A program made the position numbers and the translations under genes. Below, one piece after another: positions 52,924-61,911 of a DNA stretch of 64,000 bases (the first letter of the stretch is position 1; each line of letters opens with the position of its first letter). Source of the stretch: an uncultured Chlorobiaceae bacterium (lineage in GTDB: Bacteria > Bacteroidota > Chlorobiia > Chlorobiales > Chlorobiaceae); the NCBI GenBank assembly GCA_903820085.1, contig CAIJGA010000021.1, positions 220,265 through 284,264 of the forward strand, given 5' to 3'. The notes beneath the pieces were generated by a model that saw only the letters and a list, made by a program, of their open reading frames with translations, did no database searches and had not been told where the DNA came from.

Positions 52924-53469
52924 CTATTTCATGTCACCTTGAACAAATTTGCTGTGCATATCGCTGGTAAGCGTTTCAATATGCTGGCTGAGCTCTTTGA
53001 CGAGTTCGGTCAGACGGGTGTTCTGTTGAAGCATCACGAGAAGTTGTTCTGACTGTTGCACGGCAAAGGTTTGGCGCTGTTCGCTTGCTTTGGCGAGGGC
53101 TTCACGGTGTTGTGCATCGGCATCGGCGTGTGCTTTGTCGCGGTCTGCTTGTCGTGTCTGTGCAAGCAGGATGAGCGGGGCTGCATAGGCTGCCTGAAGG
53201 CTGAAGGCTAAATTAAGCAGGATAAAAGGATAGAGATCAAACCTGGCAAAACCGGTAGCGTTCAGGCTGATCCAGATTGCAACAATGACGGTTTGGCCAA
53301 CAAGAAAAACAGGTGTCCCGAAAAAACGGGCAAAAGCTTCGGCCTTGAGAGAGAACCAGTCGTCACCGAAAACCGAGCCAAGATGAATATGCGGGAAGTG
53401 GAATCGGAAATAATTGTTTGGCACTTCGTTATTTGGCGTTGTCTCCGGTTGTTTTGAGATAGATTCCAT
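52924..53469 (-). CDS. DUF1003 membrane protein
   Basis: A 181-residue protein with polar N-terminus, then FFGTPVFLVGQTVIVAIWIS and YPFILLNLAFSLQAAYAAPLI, the two helices of DUF1003, and LLAQTRQADRDK after them. A charged 60-residue coiled-coil tail with LLVMLQQNTRLTELVKEL follows. Function unknown. The start at 53469 (MESISKQPET) is preferred to 53493. Confidence 0.85.
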   Translation of the reverse strand: MESISKQPETTPNNEVPNNYFRFHFPHIHLGSVFGDDWFSLKAEAFARFFGTPVFLVGQTVIVAIWISLNATGFARFDLYPFILLNLAFSLQAAYAAPLILLAQTRQADRDKAHADADAQHREALAKASEQRQTFAVQQSEQLLVMLQQNTRLTELVKELSQHIETLTSDMHSKFVQGDMK

Positions 53470-53549
53470 TGCAATCCCCTTTGATTTAAACAAGAAACCC
53501 GGACAGAACTTGCGTCCTGTCCGGGTTTTGGTAAAAGTAGCCGAAAAGC

Positions 53550-53837
53550 TTAGTAGCGATCTCTTCTTGGTGATCTTTCTTCGCGAGGTCTTTCTTCGCG
53601 GGGTTTTGCTTCGTTGACCGTTACTGTGCGGCCATTCAAATCTTTTCCGTTCATTGATTCGATAGCTTCACGAGCTTCACTGTCCTTAGGCATTTCAACA
53701 AATCCAAACCCCTTGGAGCGGCCTGAAAACTTGTCATTGATGATGCTTGCGTTTGCAACTTCTCCAAATTCAGAGAAAGCATCACGAAGATCATCTTCAG
53801 AAACAGTATAAGCCAAATTACCGATGTAAATATTCAT
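53550..53837 (-). CDS. RRM RNA-binding protein
   Basis: A 95-residue single-RRM protein. RNP-2 is MNIYIGNLAYTV and RNP-1 is KGFGFVEM, followed by SMNGKDLNGRTVTVNEAKP and a short Arg-rich tail. It is like the glycine-rich-type RRM proteins of cyanobacteria and Chlorobi, probably for cold or mRNA stability. The start at 53837 is set by the RRM N-terminus. An A/T-rich leader precedes it. Confidence 0.93.
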   Translation of the reverse strand: MNIYIGNLAYTVSEDDLRDAFSEFGEVANASIINDKFSGRSKGFGFVEMPKDSEAREAIESMNGKDLNGRTVTVNEAKPREERPREERSPRRDRY

Positions 53838-54126
53838 GTTTAATTTCAGTGTACATGTGCATTGATAGGGAGAGATACCGGCAAGTAACCAAAGCACAAA
53901 TTACTTGAATAGCGATCAGCCAACCATTGACTGAATTCTATATGAAGTTTAAGGTAATTGCTGATCGTTTTCAAACACAAAATGCATAGAATGACGATAT
54001 TTCTTTAATATGCAAATAAATATCGGATGCTCCCTGTTTGCATTAATGTACGCTAACAGGTTTCATATAAACTTTTTACCCTCATTTTTATGGTCAAATG
54101 CTTCTTCATCGGCATTAGGCGGGGAT

Positions 54127-54167
54127 AAAAAAAAGGCAGGAACTTATACAATTCCTGCCTTTTTTTT
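54127..54167. terminator. Strong bidirectional terminator
   Basis: A perfect 16-bp stem (54127-54142 with 54152-54167) with a 9-base loop. Its ends are eight A and eight T, so it works in both directions; it lies 46 bp past the aclA stop. Confidence 0.9.
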
Positions 54168-54213
54168 ATGCATTCTTAATCCTGCTTATGCTCCCTAGAA
54201 CATCACAGCTCGA

Positions 54214-56046
54214 TTACTTTTTTTCGGGTACTTCCCTTTCTTCCTTTACGGCGTAATTGATCAGATAGTCGTAGAGCCTGATGAGACGCGAATTCTGATT
54301 GTTCTGATCGATCCAGTGACCAATCATGCCGATGGTGCGTGCCAGAACGAAGAAGCCGTTGAATGAGTATTCCGGGAAATCCAGATCCACAAGAATACAG
54401 CCAATGGTGCCGTCTACGTTCAGGATAAGATTATCCTTTTTGGCCGTCGTGATCTTTTCCACCTGAAGTGCATAGTCAAGGCAAGGGGTATGCAGCGTGG
54501 TCTGGTTTGTAACATAGTCAACCAGATATTTAACCCGTTTGTCGGGGTTTTTCACGCTCTTCACCCTGTGGCCGATTCCAGGTACCGGGCCGACATTCTC
54601 CTTCATCCAGTTCAGAAATCCAGGGATGTCGTTCGGATATTCCTTGACGCCGTACTTGAAATACTTTCCGGCATTGGTAACCGCACCGCCAAACCGTGGC
54701 CCGATCATGGTCATGCCTGCCGATACGGCCTGTGGCAGGTCGATGCCTGCGCAGGCAGCGATGATGGAGCCGAATGCCCCGGAAACTGCCGGGCCGTGAT
54801 CGGCTGAAATCATGATGATGCGCTTGATGATCTCAGCCTCTTCTCTGGTGGGCAGTTTCTTGTTCCACAGAAGGCTGATAACATCTTCAATGCCATATCC
54901 TTTCTCGCAAAGTTCCGATGCGGCATAGCCAACATAACGCGGCTCTTCGCCGCGATCATCAGAAATGGTGGTACGGATCAGGGGCTCGACAATGATGTCG
55001 CCCTGCTTCATGACCTCCTGAACACTTGGAGGAAGGGCCGGCAGGAGTTTTTCGTCAAGCTCCGCTTCCGGCCTTATGGCGCCGCTCTTGAGCAGTTCCT
55101 CGTAAACCTGCCTGATAGCCTTGCTGAGACCGCCGAAGGTATCAGGAACAACCGCTCCGGCTGCACGCAGTGCGCTAATTTTAGAGCGTGCCGATCCAAG
55201 CCCTTTTTTACCCTCTTTGGCACCGGCATGGCCGAATTTCATTCCTTGCGGCAGCACATCCTGGCAGGTTCCGCCGATTGATGCGATAACTTTAATCCGG
55301 CGAATTTCCTTGCCAAGCCATTCCGCAGCCTCTTCTTCAAGCGTTCCTCCAACCTCTCCGATGATAACGACAGCCTTAGTATCAGGGTCGTTTTCAAACA
55401 TATTGAGATAGGTGACAAAGTCTGTGCCTGGATAGGAGTCGCCGCCGATGGCTACAGCCGAAGTGATGCCGTTGCCATTCTGGGCACAGAGCCACATGGC
55501 TTCGTTTGAAAGTCCACCCGACTTGGTAATGACACCAAATGAACCTGGACGATAGAGATTGCAGAGTTTGAGGTTTTTGAATTCGCCGCCGATAACACCA
55601 AGACGGCACTCCCCTGCCGACATGATCCCGATAGAGGATGGTCCGTTGAAAATTTTGCCGCACTCAAGTGCATGCTTGCGCAGTCGTTTGGCATCCTTTT
55701 CGGGAACTCCCTCGGTAATCATGGTAACAAGCTTGATCCCTTTTGCATCAAGGGCCTCTTTTGCTGACTGGTAAGCGCGTGATGCACCAATATAGATAAG
55801 CGCTGTATTGATCTGAGGGTTCTCCTCAAGAGCTTGTTCGAGCGACGAATAAACGGTAACATTGTTCAGCTCGCCCCCACGGTAAATCTCTTTCTGCTGG
55901 CCACCCTCCGGCGGATAAACAAAAGCCTGCACCGTCAGCGGCCGGTTGATCAGAAAGTCGAACTGAGCCATCCGCCTTGCAGCATTTAATCCGGCAAGAC
56001 CGCCAATGATGACCGCTCGTGTATCCTTATTTGCTAAAATACTCAC
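54214..56046 (-). CDS. aclA: ATP-citrate lyase, subunit A
   Basis: A 610-residue protein with the CoA-binding and citryl-CoA synthetase/lyase parts. N-terminal AVIIGGLAGLNAARRM, then VTKSGGLSNEAMWL-like ITKSGGLSNEA, the phospho-histidine region KFGHAGAKEGKKGLGSA, and a citrate-synthase-like C-terminus with SADHGPAVSGAFGS and GPVPGIGHRVKS. With AclB it cleaves citrate to acetyl-CoA and oxaloacetate in the reverse TCA cycle. It follows aclB by 61 bp. The length equals the Chlorobium subunit. Confidence 0.98.
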   Translation of the reverse strand: MSILANKDTRAVIIGGLAGLNAARRMAQFDFLINRPLTVQAFVYPPEGGQQKEIYRGGELNNVTVYSSLEQALEENPQINTALIYIGASRAYQSAKEALDAKGIKLVTMITEGVPEKDAKRLRKHALECGKIFNGPSSIGIMSAGECRLGVIGGEFKNLKLCNLYRPGSFGVITKSGGLSNEAMWLCAQNGNGITSAVAIGGDSYPGTDFVTYLNMFENDPDTKAVVIIGEVGGTLEEEAAEWLGKEIRRIKVIASIGGTCQDVLPQGMKFGHAGAKEGKKGLGSARSKISALRAAGAVVPDTFGGLSKAIRQVYEELLKSGAIRPEAELDEKLLPALPPSVQEVMKQGDIIVEPLIRTTISDDRGEEPRYVGYAASELCEKGYGIEDVISLLWNKKLPTREEAEIIKRIIMISADHGPAVSGAFGSIIAACAGIDLPQAVSAGMTMIGPRFGGAVTNAGKYFKYGVKEYPNDIPGFLNWMKENVGPVPGIGHRVKSVKNPDKRVKYLVDYVTNQTTLHTPCLDYALQVEKITTAKKDNLILNVDGTIGCILVDLDFPEYSFNGFFVLARTIGMIGHWIDQNNQNSRLIRLYDYLINYAVKEEREVPEKK

Positions 56047-56107
56047 GATTCTTACGGTTTATAAGTTAGAAGTTGCTCTTTGGGGTTCCTGGCGATACTG
56101 CCTGACC

Positions 56108-57304
56108 TTATGAATTCAAGGCAAGGTCAACAATATCGGTCATTGGCATGCTGCGGTCATAGACATGGATGTCAAATCCCTCTTCCTGCAGCTTTTTCAT
56201 TGCAGCAAGTCCCTGGTTTTCATTCGGTCCCCCACGTCTTACCCATATCTGTACGTTTTCAAGGAAACCTTTTGATTTGCTCTCACGGAATCCGTTGATA
56301 ATTCCGCTGAAGGTTGCCTTGACATCGGTAAAGTTGGCTATGGCGCCGCCGACTATGATATGCTTGATATGAGGAAGCCTGCAGATTGTTTCTGTAAGAG
56401 CTTCTACTGCCCAGTCCGGAGGATCACCGGAATATTCGGCGTAATTGGCTATTGATCCGCCCCTTGCAACCACGGCATCAGAATAGAAAACCGAAGCGCC
56501 GCCTCCTGCCGTAAGCAGTGCAATCTCTCCGCCGGGAACTTCAACAAGTTTGACCGATCCCTTGATACGGGCATCGATATCCATGATCTGCTGCTCAGCT
56601 TCCGTGTAGGAACGTCCGATTTCGGAAACCGGTTTGAAATCCCAGTCAGCATGGCGGAAGCGTGCATCCCAGTCAACGTTCATGACCGCATCAAGGGCAG
56701 CAAAGCGCATGTCACTTTTGCGGATGACAAGCGGATTGATCTCTATCGACTGTGCGTCTTCGTCATCAAAGCAGAGAATAAGGCGGGAGGCAATTTTGGC
56801 GACACGTTCGGCAATTTCACCAACAAAACCGGCTTCAAGTGCTGCCTCAGTAATCGTTTCAATACTCGGATTTTCATCAAGAGGAATGAAAAGTCTCTTT
56901 ACGGTATCCCAGTTGTCTTCGATATCTACTCCACCCTTGCTGGAAAGGAGAAGTTCGCTGCCGTCGCGGGTACCGGCAATAGAAACATAATACTCCTCAT
57001 CATGGTCGAGCATTTCAGCAACAATAACCTGATGAACGACCGATGTGCCGATTTCGCGTCCGATCATCTCTTTAGCTGCCAGATAAGCCTCATCAAGGTT
57101 AAGTCCCAGCTTGACCAGACCAAGCTTGAACCGCCCACCGATAGCTTCATGAGCTTTAACAACGAGTTTTGATTCTCTTAACCATTTATTAGCTTCCCCA
57201 AGTTGGGCAAGGCGGTCTGGATCCATGATTACAACATAATTCGGCACAGGAATGCCCCACTTGTTGAATAGTTTCATGGCAGGCCCTTCAAGTATCTTAG
57301 CCAT
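56108..57304 (-). CDS. aclB: ATP-citrate lyase, subunit B
   Basis: A 398-residue protein, the ATP-grasp and citrate-binding subunit. It begins MAKILEGPAMKLFNKWGIPV and has VVKAHEAIGGRFKLGLVKLG, IEINPLVIRKSDMRFAALD and LLTAGGGASVFYSDA. It forms the first gene of the aclBA operon. The operon promoter must lie in the 108-bp gap to lgt, which is on the other strand. Confidence 0.97.
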   Translation of the reverse strand: MAKILEGPAMKLFNKWGIPVPNYVVIMDPDRLAQLGEANKWLRESKLVVKAHEAIGGRFKLGLVKLGLNLDEAYLAAKEMIGREIGTSVVHQVIVAEMLDHDEEYYVSIAGTRDGSELLLSSKGGVDIEDNWDTVKRLFIPLDENPSIETITEAALEAGFVGEIAERVAKIASRLILCFDDEDAQSIEINPLVIRKSDMRFAALDAVMNVDWDARFRHADWDFKPVSEIGRSYTEAEQQIMDIDARIKGSVKLVEVPGGEIALLTAGGGASVFYSDAVVARGGSIANYAEYSGDPPDWAVEALTETICRLPHIKHIIVGGAIANFTDVKATFSGIINGFRESKSKGFLENVQIWVRRGGPNENQGLAAMKKLQEEGFDIHVYDRSMPMTDIVDLALNS

Positions 57305-57412
57305 ACTATCGGTTTTTATGTTAATGGGTAGAAACGCTGCACAGAATAGTGCAAGATTTTAAGTTAACTAAAATTATTTTTGATCCAACATTTTCAAAAA
57401 ATATTCGTAATT

Positions 57413-58264
57413 ATGCGTGAATTTTTGCTTTGGTGGCAGCATCTGCCTTCACAGATGAATCCTGTGATCTTTTCAGCCGGTACATTCGCCATCCGATGGT
57501 ATGGCATGATGTATATTATTGCCTTCGGAGTGGCCTATCTGTTGAGCCAATATCGCATCAAGAGTGAGAAGCTTTTATTTGAACCTTCTTTTGTTGGCGA
57601 TGCTCTAACCTGGGCCATGGTAGGCGTTGTGCTTGGCGGTCGTGTGGGTTATATCCTTATTTACGGGATGAGTGCATTTCTGGCTGATCCTGTGGGGAGT
57701 CTCGTGCCTTGGGTCTCCGCTCCCGGAGGATGTCGATTTGCCGGAATTACCGGCATGTCGTACCATGGAGGAGTTATTGGAGTTGTCCTTGCCTTTCTGG
57801 CCTTTACCCGCGCGCAGAAAAAAGGTTTTTTTGAGACGTTTGACCTTTTCATTCCCTCCATACCTCTCGGCTATACCTTCGGTCGTCTGGGTAACTTCAT
57901 CAACGGTGAACTCTACGGGCGGATAACGGAGTCTCCACTGGGCATGTTTTTTCCGCTCGCGCCAACCCATGAACTTCGCCACCCTTCCCAGCTTTATGAA
58001 GCTTTTTTTGAAGGAATCGTGCTGTTTGTTGTCCTCTGGATGCTGCGCAAAAAATCTCCTTTTCCGGGGTTTCTCTCTGCCGCCTATCTTTTCGGTTACG
58101 GACTTGTGCGCTTTTTTATCGAATACGTGCGCGAACCTGACTCCCAGCTCGGCCTGGTCTTCCTGAACTTCTCTATGGGCCAGGTACTCTGTTTCATCAT
58201 GATGGTTGCCGGTGCAGTGGTATTTCTGGTCAACAGACCTTCAGCCCGATCAGCGGGGGCTTAG
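57413..58264 (+). CDS. lgt: Prolipoprotein diacylglyceryl transferase
   Basis: A 283-residue inner-membrane enzyme with about seven helices. The signature GRLGNFINGELYGR is intact, and SYHGGVIGVVLAF holds the essential His. It attaches diacylglycerol to the lipobox cysteine of prolipoproteins. The frame is open to TTG 57380, but ATG 57413 (MREFLLWWQ) fits the family. Its 3' end overlaps the fetB 3' end by 15 bases, tail to tail. Confidence 0.95.
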   Translation: MREFLLWWQHLPSQMNPVIFSAGTFAIRWYGMMYIIAFGVAYLLSQYRIKSEKLLFEPSFVGDALTWAMVGVVLGGRVGYILIYGMSAFLADPVGSLVPWVSAPGGCRFAGITGMSYHGGVIGVVLAFLAFTRAQKKGFFETFDLFIPSIPLGYTFGRLGNFINGELYGRITESPLGMFFPLAPTHELRHPSQLYEAFFEGIVLFVVLWMLRKKSPFPGFLSAAYLFGYGLVRFFIEYVREPDSQLGLVFLNFSMGQVLCFIMMVAGAVVFLVNRPSARSAGA

Positions 58265-59035
58265 GAGTACCTCTTCCCCGCTGCCGAAACAGCGGCGCCG
58301 AACGATGAGCATGACAACCACGGAACTGACCGCCGTAGAACCCACGAGCATCAGCATAACCACGATCTGGTAGCGAATGGCAATAAGCGGGTCCGTTCCG
58401 GCAAGAATCTGACCGGACATCATCCCCGGAATAAAGACCAGACCAACTCCCATCATCGCATTGATTGAAGGAATCATCCCGGCAGTGACAGCGTTTCTGA
58501 AAATATCGTTGCTTGCCTCCCTGTAATTGGCGCCAAGGGAGAGCTTCATTTCTATCACCTCTTTCTGTTGCCGCATATCCCTGAACAGCCGCTCAAGAGA
58601 GATAGCAAGCGCCGACATCGAATTGCCGATCACCATACCCCCGGCAGGAATAAAATAGCGAGGCTCCCACCACGGAGTGATGCCGATAACCAGACCGGAA
58701 ACAAAAAGCGCGGTAGCCAGATAGCTGATGAACATGGTCAGGAATGTCGGGATGATATAGGCAATCTGCTTCTCCTTCACCCTCCCCTTGATAATGAACA
58801 TGGCCGATACAACCATGACCATGAAGACTCCGAGAGTCAGCCAGGGGCTGGAGGTTTTCAAGATGAAGGTCAGCACATAGCCCATAAGAAAAAGCTGCGA
58901 AAAGGTGCGCAAGGTACCTATGGTGATATCGCGGTTAAGGCCCAGATGGAAGATAAAAGAGCTTGCCTGTGCGACCAGAATAAAGAGAAGGGCAAGCAGC
59001 AACTGGGGAGTTGAAATGTTGATAATCTGGTTCAT
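58250..59035 (-). CDS. fetB: FetB-like ABC transporter permease (UPF0014)
   Basis: A 261-residue permease with about seven helices. Landmarks include AGGMVIGNSMSALAISLERL, AVTAGMIPSINAMMGVGLVF and PGMMSGQILAG. FetAB (YbbLM) exports iron in E. coli. The start overlaps the ATPase gene by four bases. It is the last gene of a three-gene operon. Confidence 0.9.
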   Translation of the reverse strand: MNQIINISTPQLLLALLFILVAQASSFIFHLGLNRDITIGTLRTFSQLFLMGYVLTFILKTSSPWLTLGVFMVMVVSAMFIIKGRVKEKQIAYIIPTFLTMFISYLATALFVSGLVIGITPWWEPRYFIPAGGMVIGNSMSALAISLERLFRDMRQQKEVIEMKLSLGANYREASNDIFRNAVTAGMIPSINAMMGVGLVFIPGMMSGQILAGTDPLIAIRYQIVVMLMLVGSTAVSSVVVMLIVRRRCFGSGEEVLLSPR

Positions 59036-59694
59036 GAGCAGCGCTGCAGTGACCGGTTGGCAACGGTGTAGGTCAGCGGACGCACGGTTTCAGGTTTGTA
59101 ATTGCTGTGGGTAACAGTTATCAAGGTTTTTCGCTGTTCAACGCTCAGTCGTTCCATGATAGAGAAAACCATCGACGCACTCTCCTGGTCAAGCGCCGAG
59201 GTTGGTTCGTCAAGCAGGAGCAGACGGGGCTTTTGCAGCAGTGCTCTCATGATGGCCAGACGCTGTTTCTGCCCGGTCGAGAGTTTCATGGCTGAATGAT
59301 CAAGAGTGACATCACCGAGATAAAAATTTTTCAGCATCTCCCGGAGCTCATCCTTGCCTGGCGGTGATTTTTCAGCGTTGATAGCAAAGGAAAAAGGCAA
59401 AAGCAAATTTTCTTCGACCGATGAATCAATCATCTGAGGGATTTGAGCAACGTAACTGATGGAACTCCGCAGCATTGCCGGGGCGAAGGAAGTGATGTCG
59501 CTGCCCTGAAAAAAAATGGTGCCGCCCGTCAACTGGTTGAGACGGCAAATCAGACGAAGGAGTGTTGATTTTCCTGATCCTGAAGGACCTTTGACCAGAA
59601 TGAACTCCCCTTCTGCAACAGTCAGATCAAGCCGCTCAAAAACAAGAGGCATCGACTCTTCGTAGGTAAAGGAGATATTACGAATATCAAGCAA
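59032..59694 (-). CDS. fetA: FetA-like ABC transporter ATPase
   Basis: A 220-residue ATPase: Walker A KGPSGSGKSTLLR, Q-loop SYVAQIPQM, signature KLSTGQKQRLAIM (LSTGQ for LSGGQ), Walker B LLLLDEPTSALD and TVTHSNY. The frame has an ATG at 59766, but that start overlaps the upstream gene and adds a tail with no family counterpart. TTG 59694 puts the start where FetA proteins begin, and is my choice; its ribosome site is weak. Next to it are a permease and a GDT1-type protein. Confidence 0.88.
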   Translation of the reverse strand: MLDIRNISFTYEESMPLVFERLDLTVAEGEFILVKGPSGSGKSTLLRLICRLNQLTGGTIFFQGSDITSFAPAMLRSSISYVAQIPQMIDSSVEENLLLPFSFAINAEKSPPGKDELREMLKNFYLGDVTLDHSAMKLSTGQKQRLAIMRALLQKPRLLLLDEPTSALDQESASMVFSIMERLSVEQRKTLITVTHSNYKPETVRPLTYTVANRSLQRCS

Positions 59695-59699
59695 CGGTT

Positions 59700-60341
59700 T
59701 TATGATTTTGGTTTCCGCAGAAAAATATACCCCGTCAGAGCAATAAGTGCCATTGCAATACCCCAATATGAAGCGGCAAAATGTGCGCCGCCTTCGATCA
59801 TGCTGTAAATTCCGAAGAGGAAAAAAATGACCGCTGCCCCGATTTTGATCATGTTTTCAGGCAGCCGTGCTCCAAGCATTTTACCTGCAATAATCGCCAG
59901 CCCGTCAGAAGCCACCATACCGATGGTTGAGCCGAGCCAGACCGGCAGAAAGGGGTGGGTTGAGGCAAGGGTGATGGTGGAGAGCATGGTCTTGTCGCCA
60001 AGCTCAGCCATGAAGAATGTTGAAAATACCAGCCAGAAAGGGTTAATGCCGGTTTTGCAGCTCTTTTCCTCTTCATCAAGCGTATCGCCGCGAAGCGTCC
60101 AGAATCCGAAAGCAATAAAGGCAATTCCGGCCACGAATTTAATCCACTCTGTCGGCAGCTTGTCGCCGATAAACCATCCGATACCGGCGGAAAAAACGTG
60201 AACGGCAAGGGTTGCCCAGAAAATCCCCCATAACACGACGCTGGTGTTGTAACAGGTTGCAAGCGTCAGGGCTACAAGCTGTGTTTTGTCGCCGAGCTCA
60301 GCCAGAAAAATCATGGCAAGTGAAAGCCAGAATGCGTCCAT
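59700..60341 (-). CDS. GDT1/TMEM165 (UPF0016) membrane transporter
   Basis: A 213-residue protein with six helices in two related halves, each carrying the family signature: [16 protein letters not shown] and [16 protein letters not shown] (E-x-G-D-K-[T/S]). GDT1 proteins exchange Mn2+ or Ca2+ for protons. It is the first gene of the operon with fetA-fetB, a natural set for metal efflux. The start ATG at 60341 is preceded by AATGG rather than a strong site. Confidence 0.92.
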   Translation of the reverse strand: MDAFWLSLAMIFLAELGDKTQLVALTLATCYNTSVVLWGIFWATLAVHVFSAGIGWFIGDKLPTEWIKFVAGIAFIAFGFWTLRGDTLDEEEKSCKTGINPFWLVFSTFFMAELGDKTMLSTITLASTHPFLPVWLGSTIGMVASDGLAIIAGKMLGARLPENMIKIGAAVIFFLFGIYSMIEGGAHFAASYWGIAMALIALTGYIFLRKPKS

Positions 60342-60571
60342 TGATGGGTGGGGTTAAGAGTAAAAAATGAGACACCAAGTATAGGGCAATAGAACGGGAC
60401 GTGCAAGCAGAAAAACACGCATGAGCGTGGCTCAAAAATACAATTCGGGATGAGAGGAAAATCGGCTAAATTAAAAAGGCTGTGATTGGTGAGACCCAAC
60501 CTCATTCTTTCAGGTGTCTTGGGTTAACGGGAGCATTGTCTGGATTTCAAAAAAACAAAAGGAGAACTCAC

Positions 60572-61345
60572 ATGTCAAAGTTTTTTTCTCTGGTTGTAGC
60601 CGTCATCCTGATGGTTTCTTCATTGACCCTCCAGGCTGGCTCAAAATCCTCAGCAATCAAACTGGATCCCCGTGTTGCTCTTGGTACCTATAAGGGAATT
60701 GTTGAAGATCATTTGGGTGGTGTTTTGCGCACAGCAAGAGTGATTGCCTTGACCTCAGAAGCCCAGTCGGCCAAATGGCAATCAGTCAAGCCCTTGCTTG
60801 ATCGCTTGAGTAATGACCTTGCTACGGATGCCACGGTTTGGTTTGTGCTGCCGGATGGCAGTTACTACTCGACGGAAACGGGCGCAGTCAGCGATCAGAA
60901 CCTGAAGGATCGCCAGTACTTCCCGAAACTCATGGCAGGTCAGGATGTTTTGGGCGATCTGGTGATCAGCAAATCAACCGGGCATCGCTCGATAATTGTA
61001 GCCAGTCCAGTGATGGTGAATGGAAAAGCAGTCGCGGCTGTTGGTGTCTCCGTAAGGGTTCGCTTGTTGTCAGGGCTTCTTGAATCCGACACAAAATTAC
61101 CGGATAACGCCTATTTCTATGCCCTTGATCCTGATAACAAAATTGTTCTGCACAGAAATGTAGACCGCATGTTCAAGAGCGTCAGCGATGTGGGTGACGA
61201 GAGCCTTGGTAAGGCATTCAAGGCCGTTTTGACCAAGGATCAGGGCATCTTCAACTACACGCTTCACGGCAAGAAAATGAGTTCGATTTTCCTGAAATCT
61301 GCAACACTTGGCTGGTATTTCTTTATCGCACAAGAACAGAAGTGA
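60572..61345 (+). CDS. Secreted single-Cache (PDC sensor) domain protein
   Basis: A 257-residue precursor. A signal peptide (KFFSLVVAVILMVSSLTLQA) precedes a domain of the Cache type: TVWFVLPDGSYYSTETG, KDRQYFPKLMAGQDVLGD, ISKSTGHRSIIVASPVM and VGVSVRVRLLSGL are usual landmarks. No membrane segment or signalling domain follows, so it may be a free periplasmic binding protein. AAAGGAGA stands just before ATG 60572; the frame is open to 60482. A GNAT gene follows. Confidence 0.88.
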   Translation: MSKFFSLVVAVILMVSSLTLQAGSKSSAIKLDPRVALGTYKGIVEDHLGGVLRTARVIALTSEAQSAKWQSVKPLLDRLSNDLATDATVWFVLPDGSYYSTETGAVSDQNLKDRQYFPKLMAGQDVLGDLVISKSTGHRSIIVASPVMVNGKAVAAVGVSVRVRLLSGLLESDTKLPDNAYFYALDPDNKIVLHRNVDRMFKSVSDVGDESLGKAFKAVLTKDQGIFNYTLHGKKMSSIFLKSATLGWYFFIAQEQK

Positions 61346-61430
61346 GTTTTCGGCTGTCGGCTCAGCGATGCAATGCGAAATTCAAGAACAGAATTCCATT
61401 GTATGCAATGTTTTGAAATCCCAGGCAACC

Positions 61431-61883
61431 ATGATACCTGCAACAAGAACAGCTTCAGGGCGTGATGTGACAAGATGTGCCGAGCTGCTTGGAATCCTTT
61501 TCAGTCAGGAACGCGAGTTTGCCGCCAACCCCGAAGCGCAGTCGAGAGCACTCTCCATGATTATCGGCAATCCGGAGCTGGGGCGGATATTTGTGTGTGA
61601 AATTGACGGAGTCATTCAGGGAATGGTGATGCTCCTTTTTACGGTCAGCACCTTTCTTGGCCAAAAAGTTGCCTTGCTTGAGGATATGGTTGTTGCACCT
61701 GCATGGCGGGGAAAGGGTCTTGGTACCCAACTGATCGGCCATGCCGTTGATTTTGCCCGCAGAGAGGGTTTTGGACGCATAACGCTTCTTACTGATCAGG
61801 ACAACGACGCTGCGCAGCAATTCTATTGTTCAAAAGGGTTTTCACGTTCTGAGATGGTTGTTTTCAGACATCTTCTTGACTGA
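61431..61883 (+). CDS. GNAT-family N-acetyltransferase
   Basis: A 150-residue acetyltransferase. The acetyl-CoA loop is VVAPAWRGKGLGTQLIGHAV and the end NDAAQQFYCSKGFSRSEM is the usual GNAT tail. The substrate is unknown. The ATG at 61431 is preferred (AGG at good distance); the frame is open to 61308 and overlaps the previous gene there. Confidence 0.9.
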   Translation: MIPATRTASGRDVTRCAELLGILFSQEREFAANPEAQSRALSMIIGNPELGRIFVCEIDGVIQGMVMLLFTVSTFLGQKVALLEDMVVAPAWRGKGLGTQLIGHAVDFARREGFGRITLLTDQDNDAAQQFYCSKGFSRSEMVVFRHLLD

Positions 61884-61911
61884 ATAAACCAATCTTGAAA
61901 AAGAACGATAC

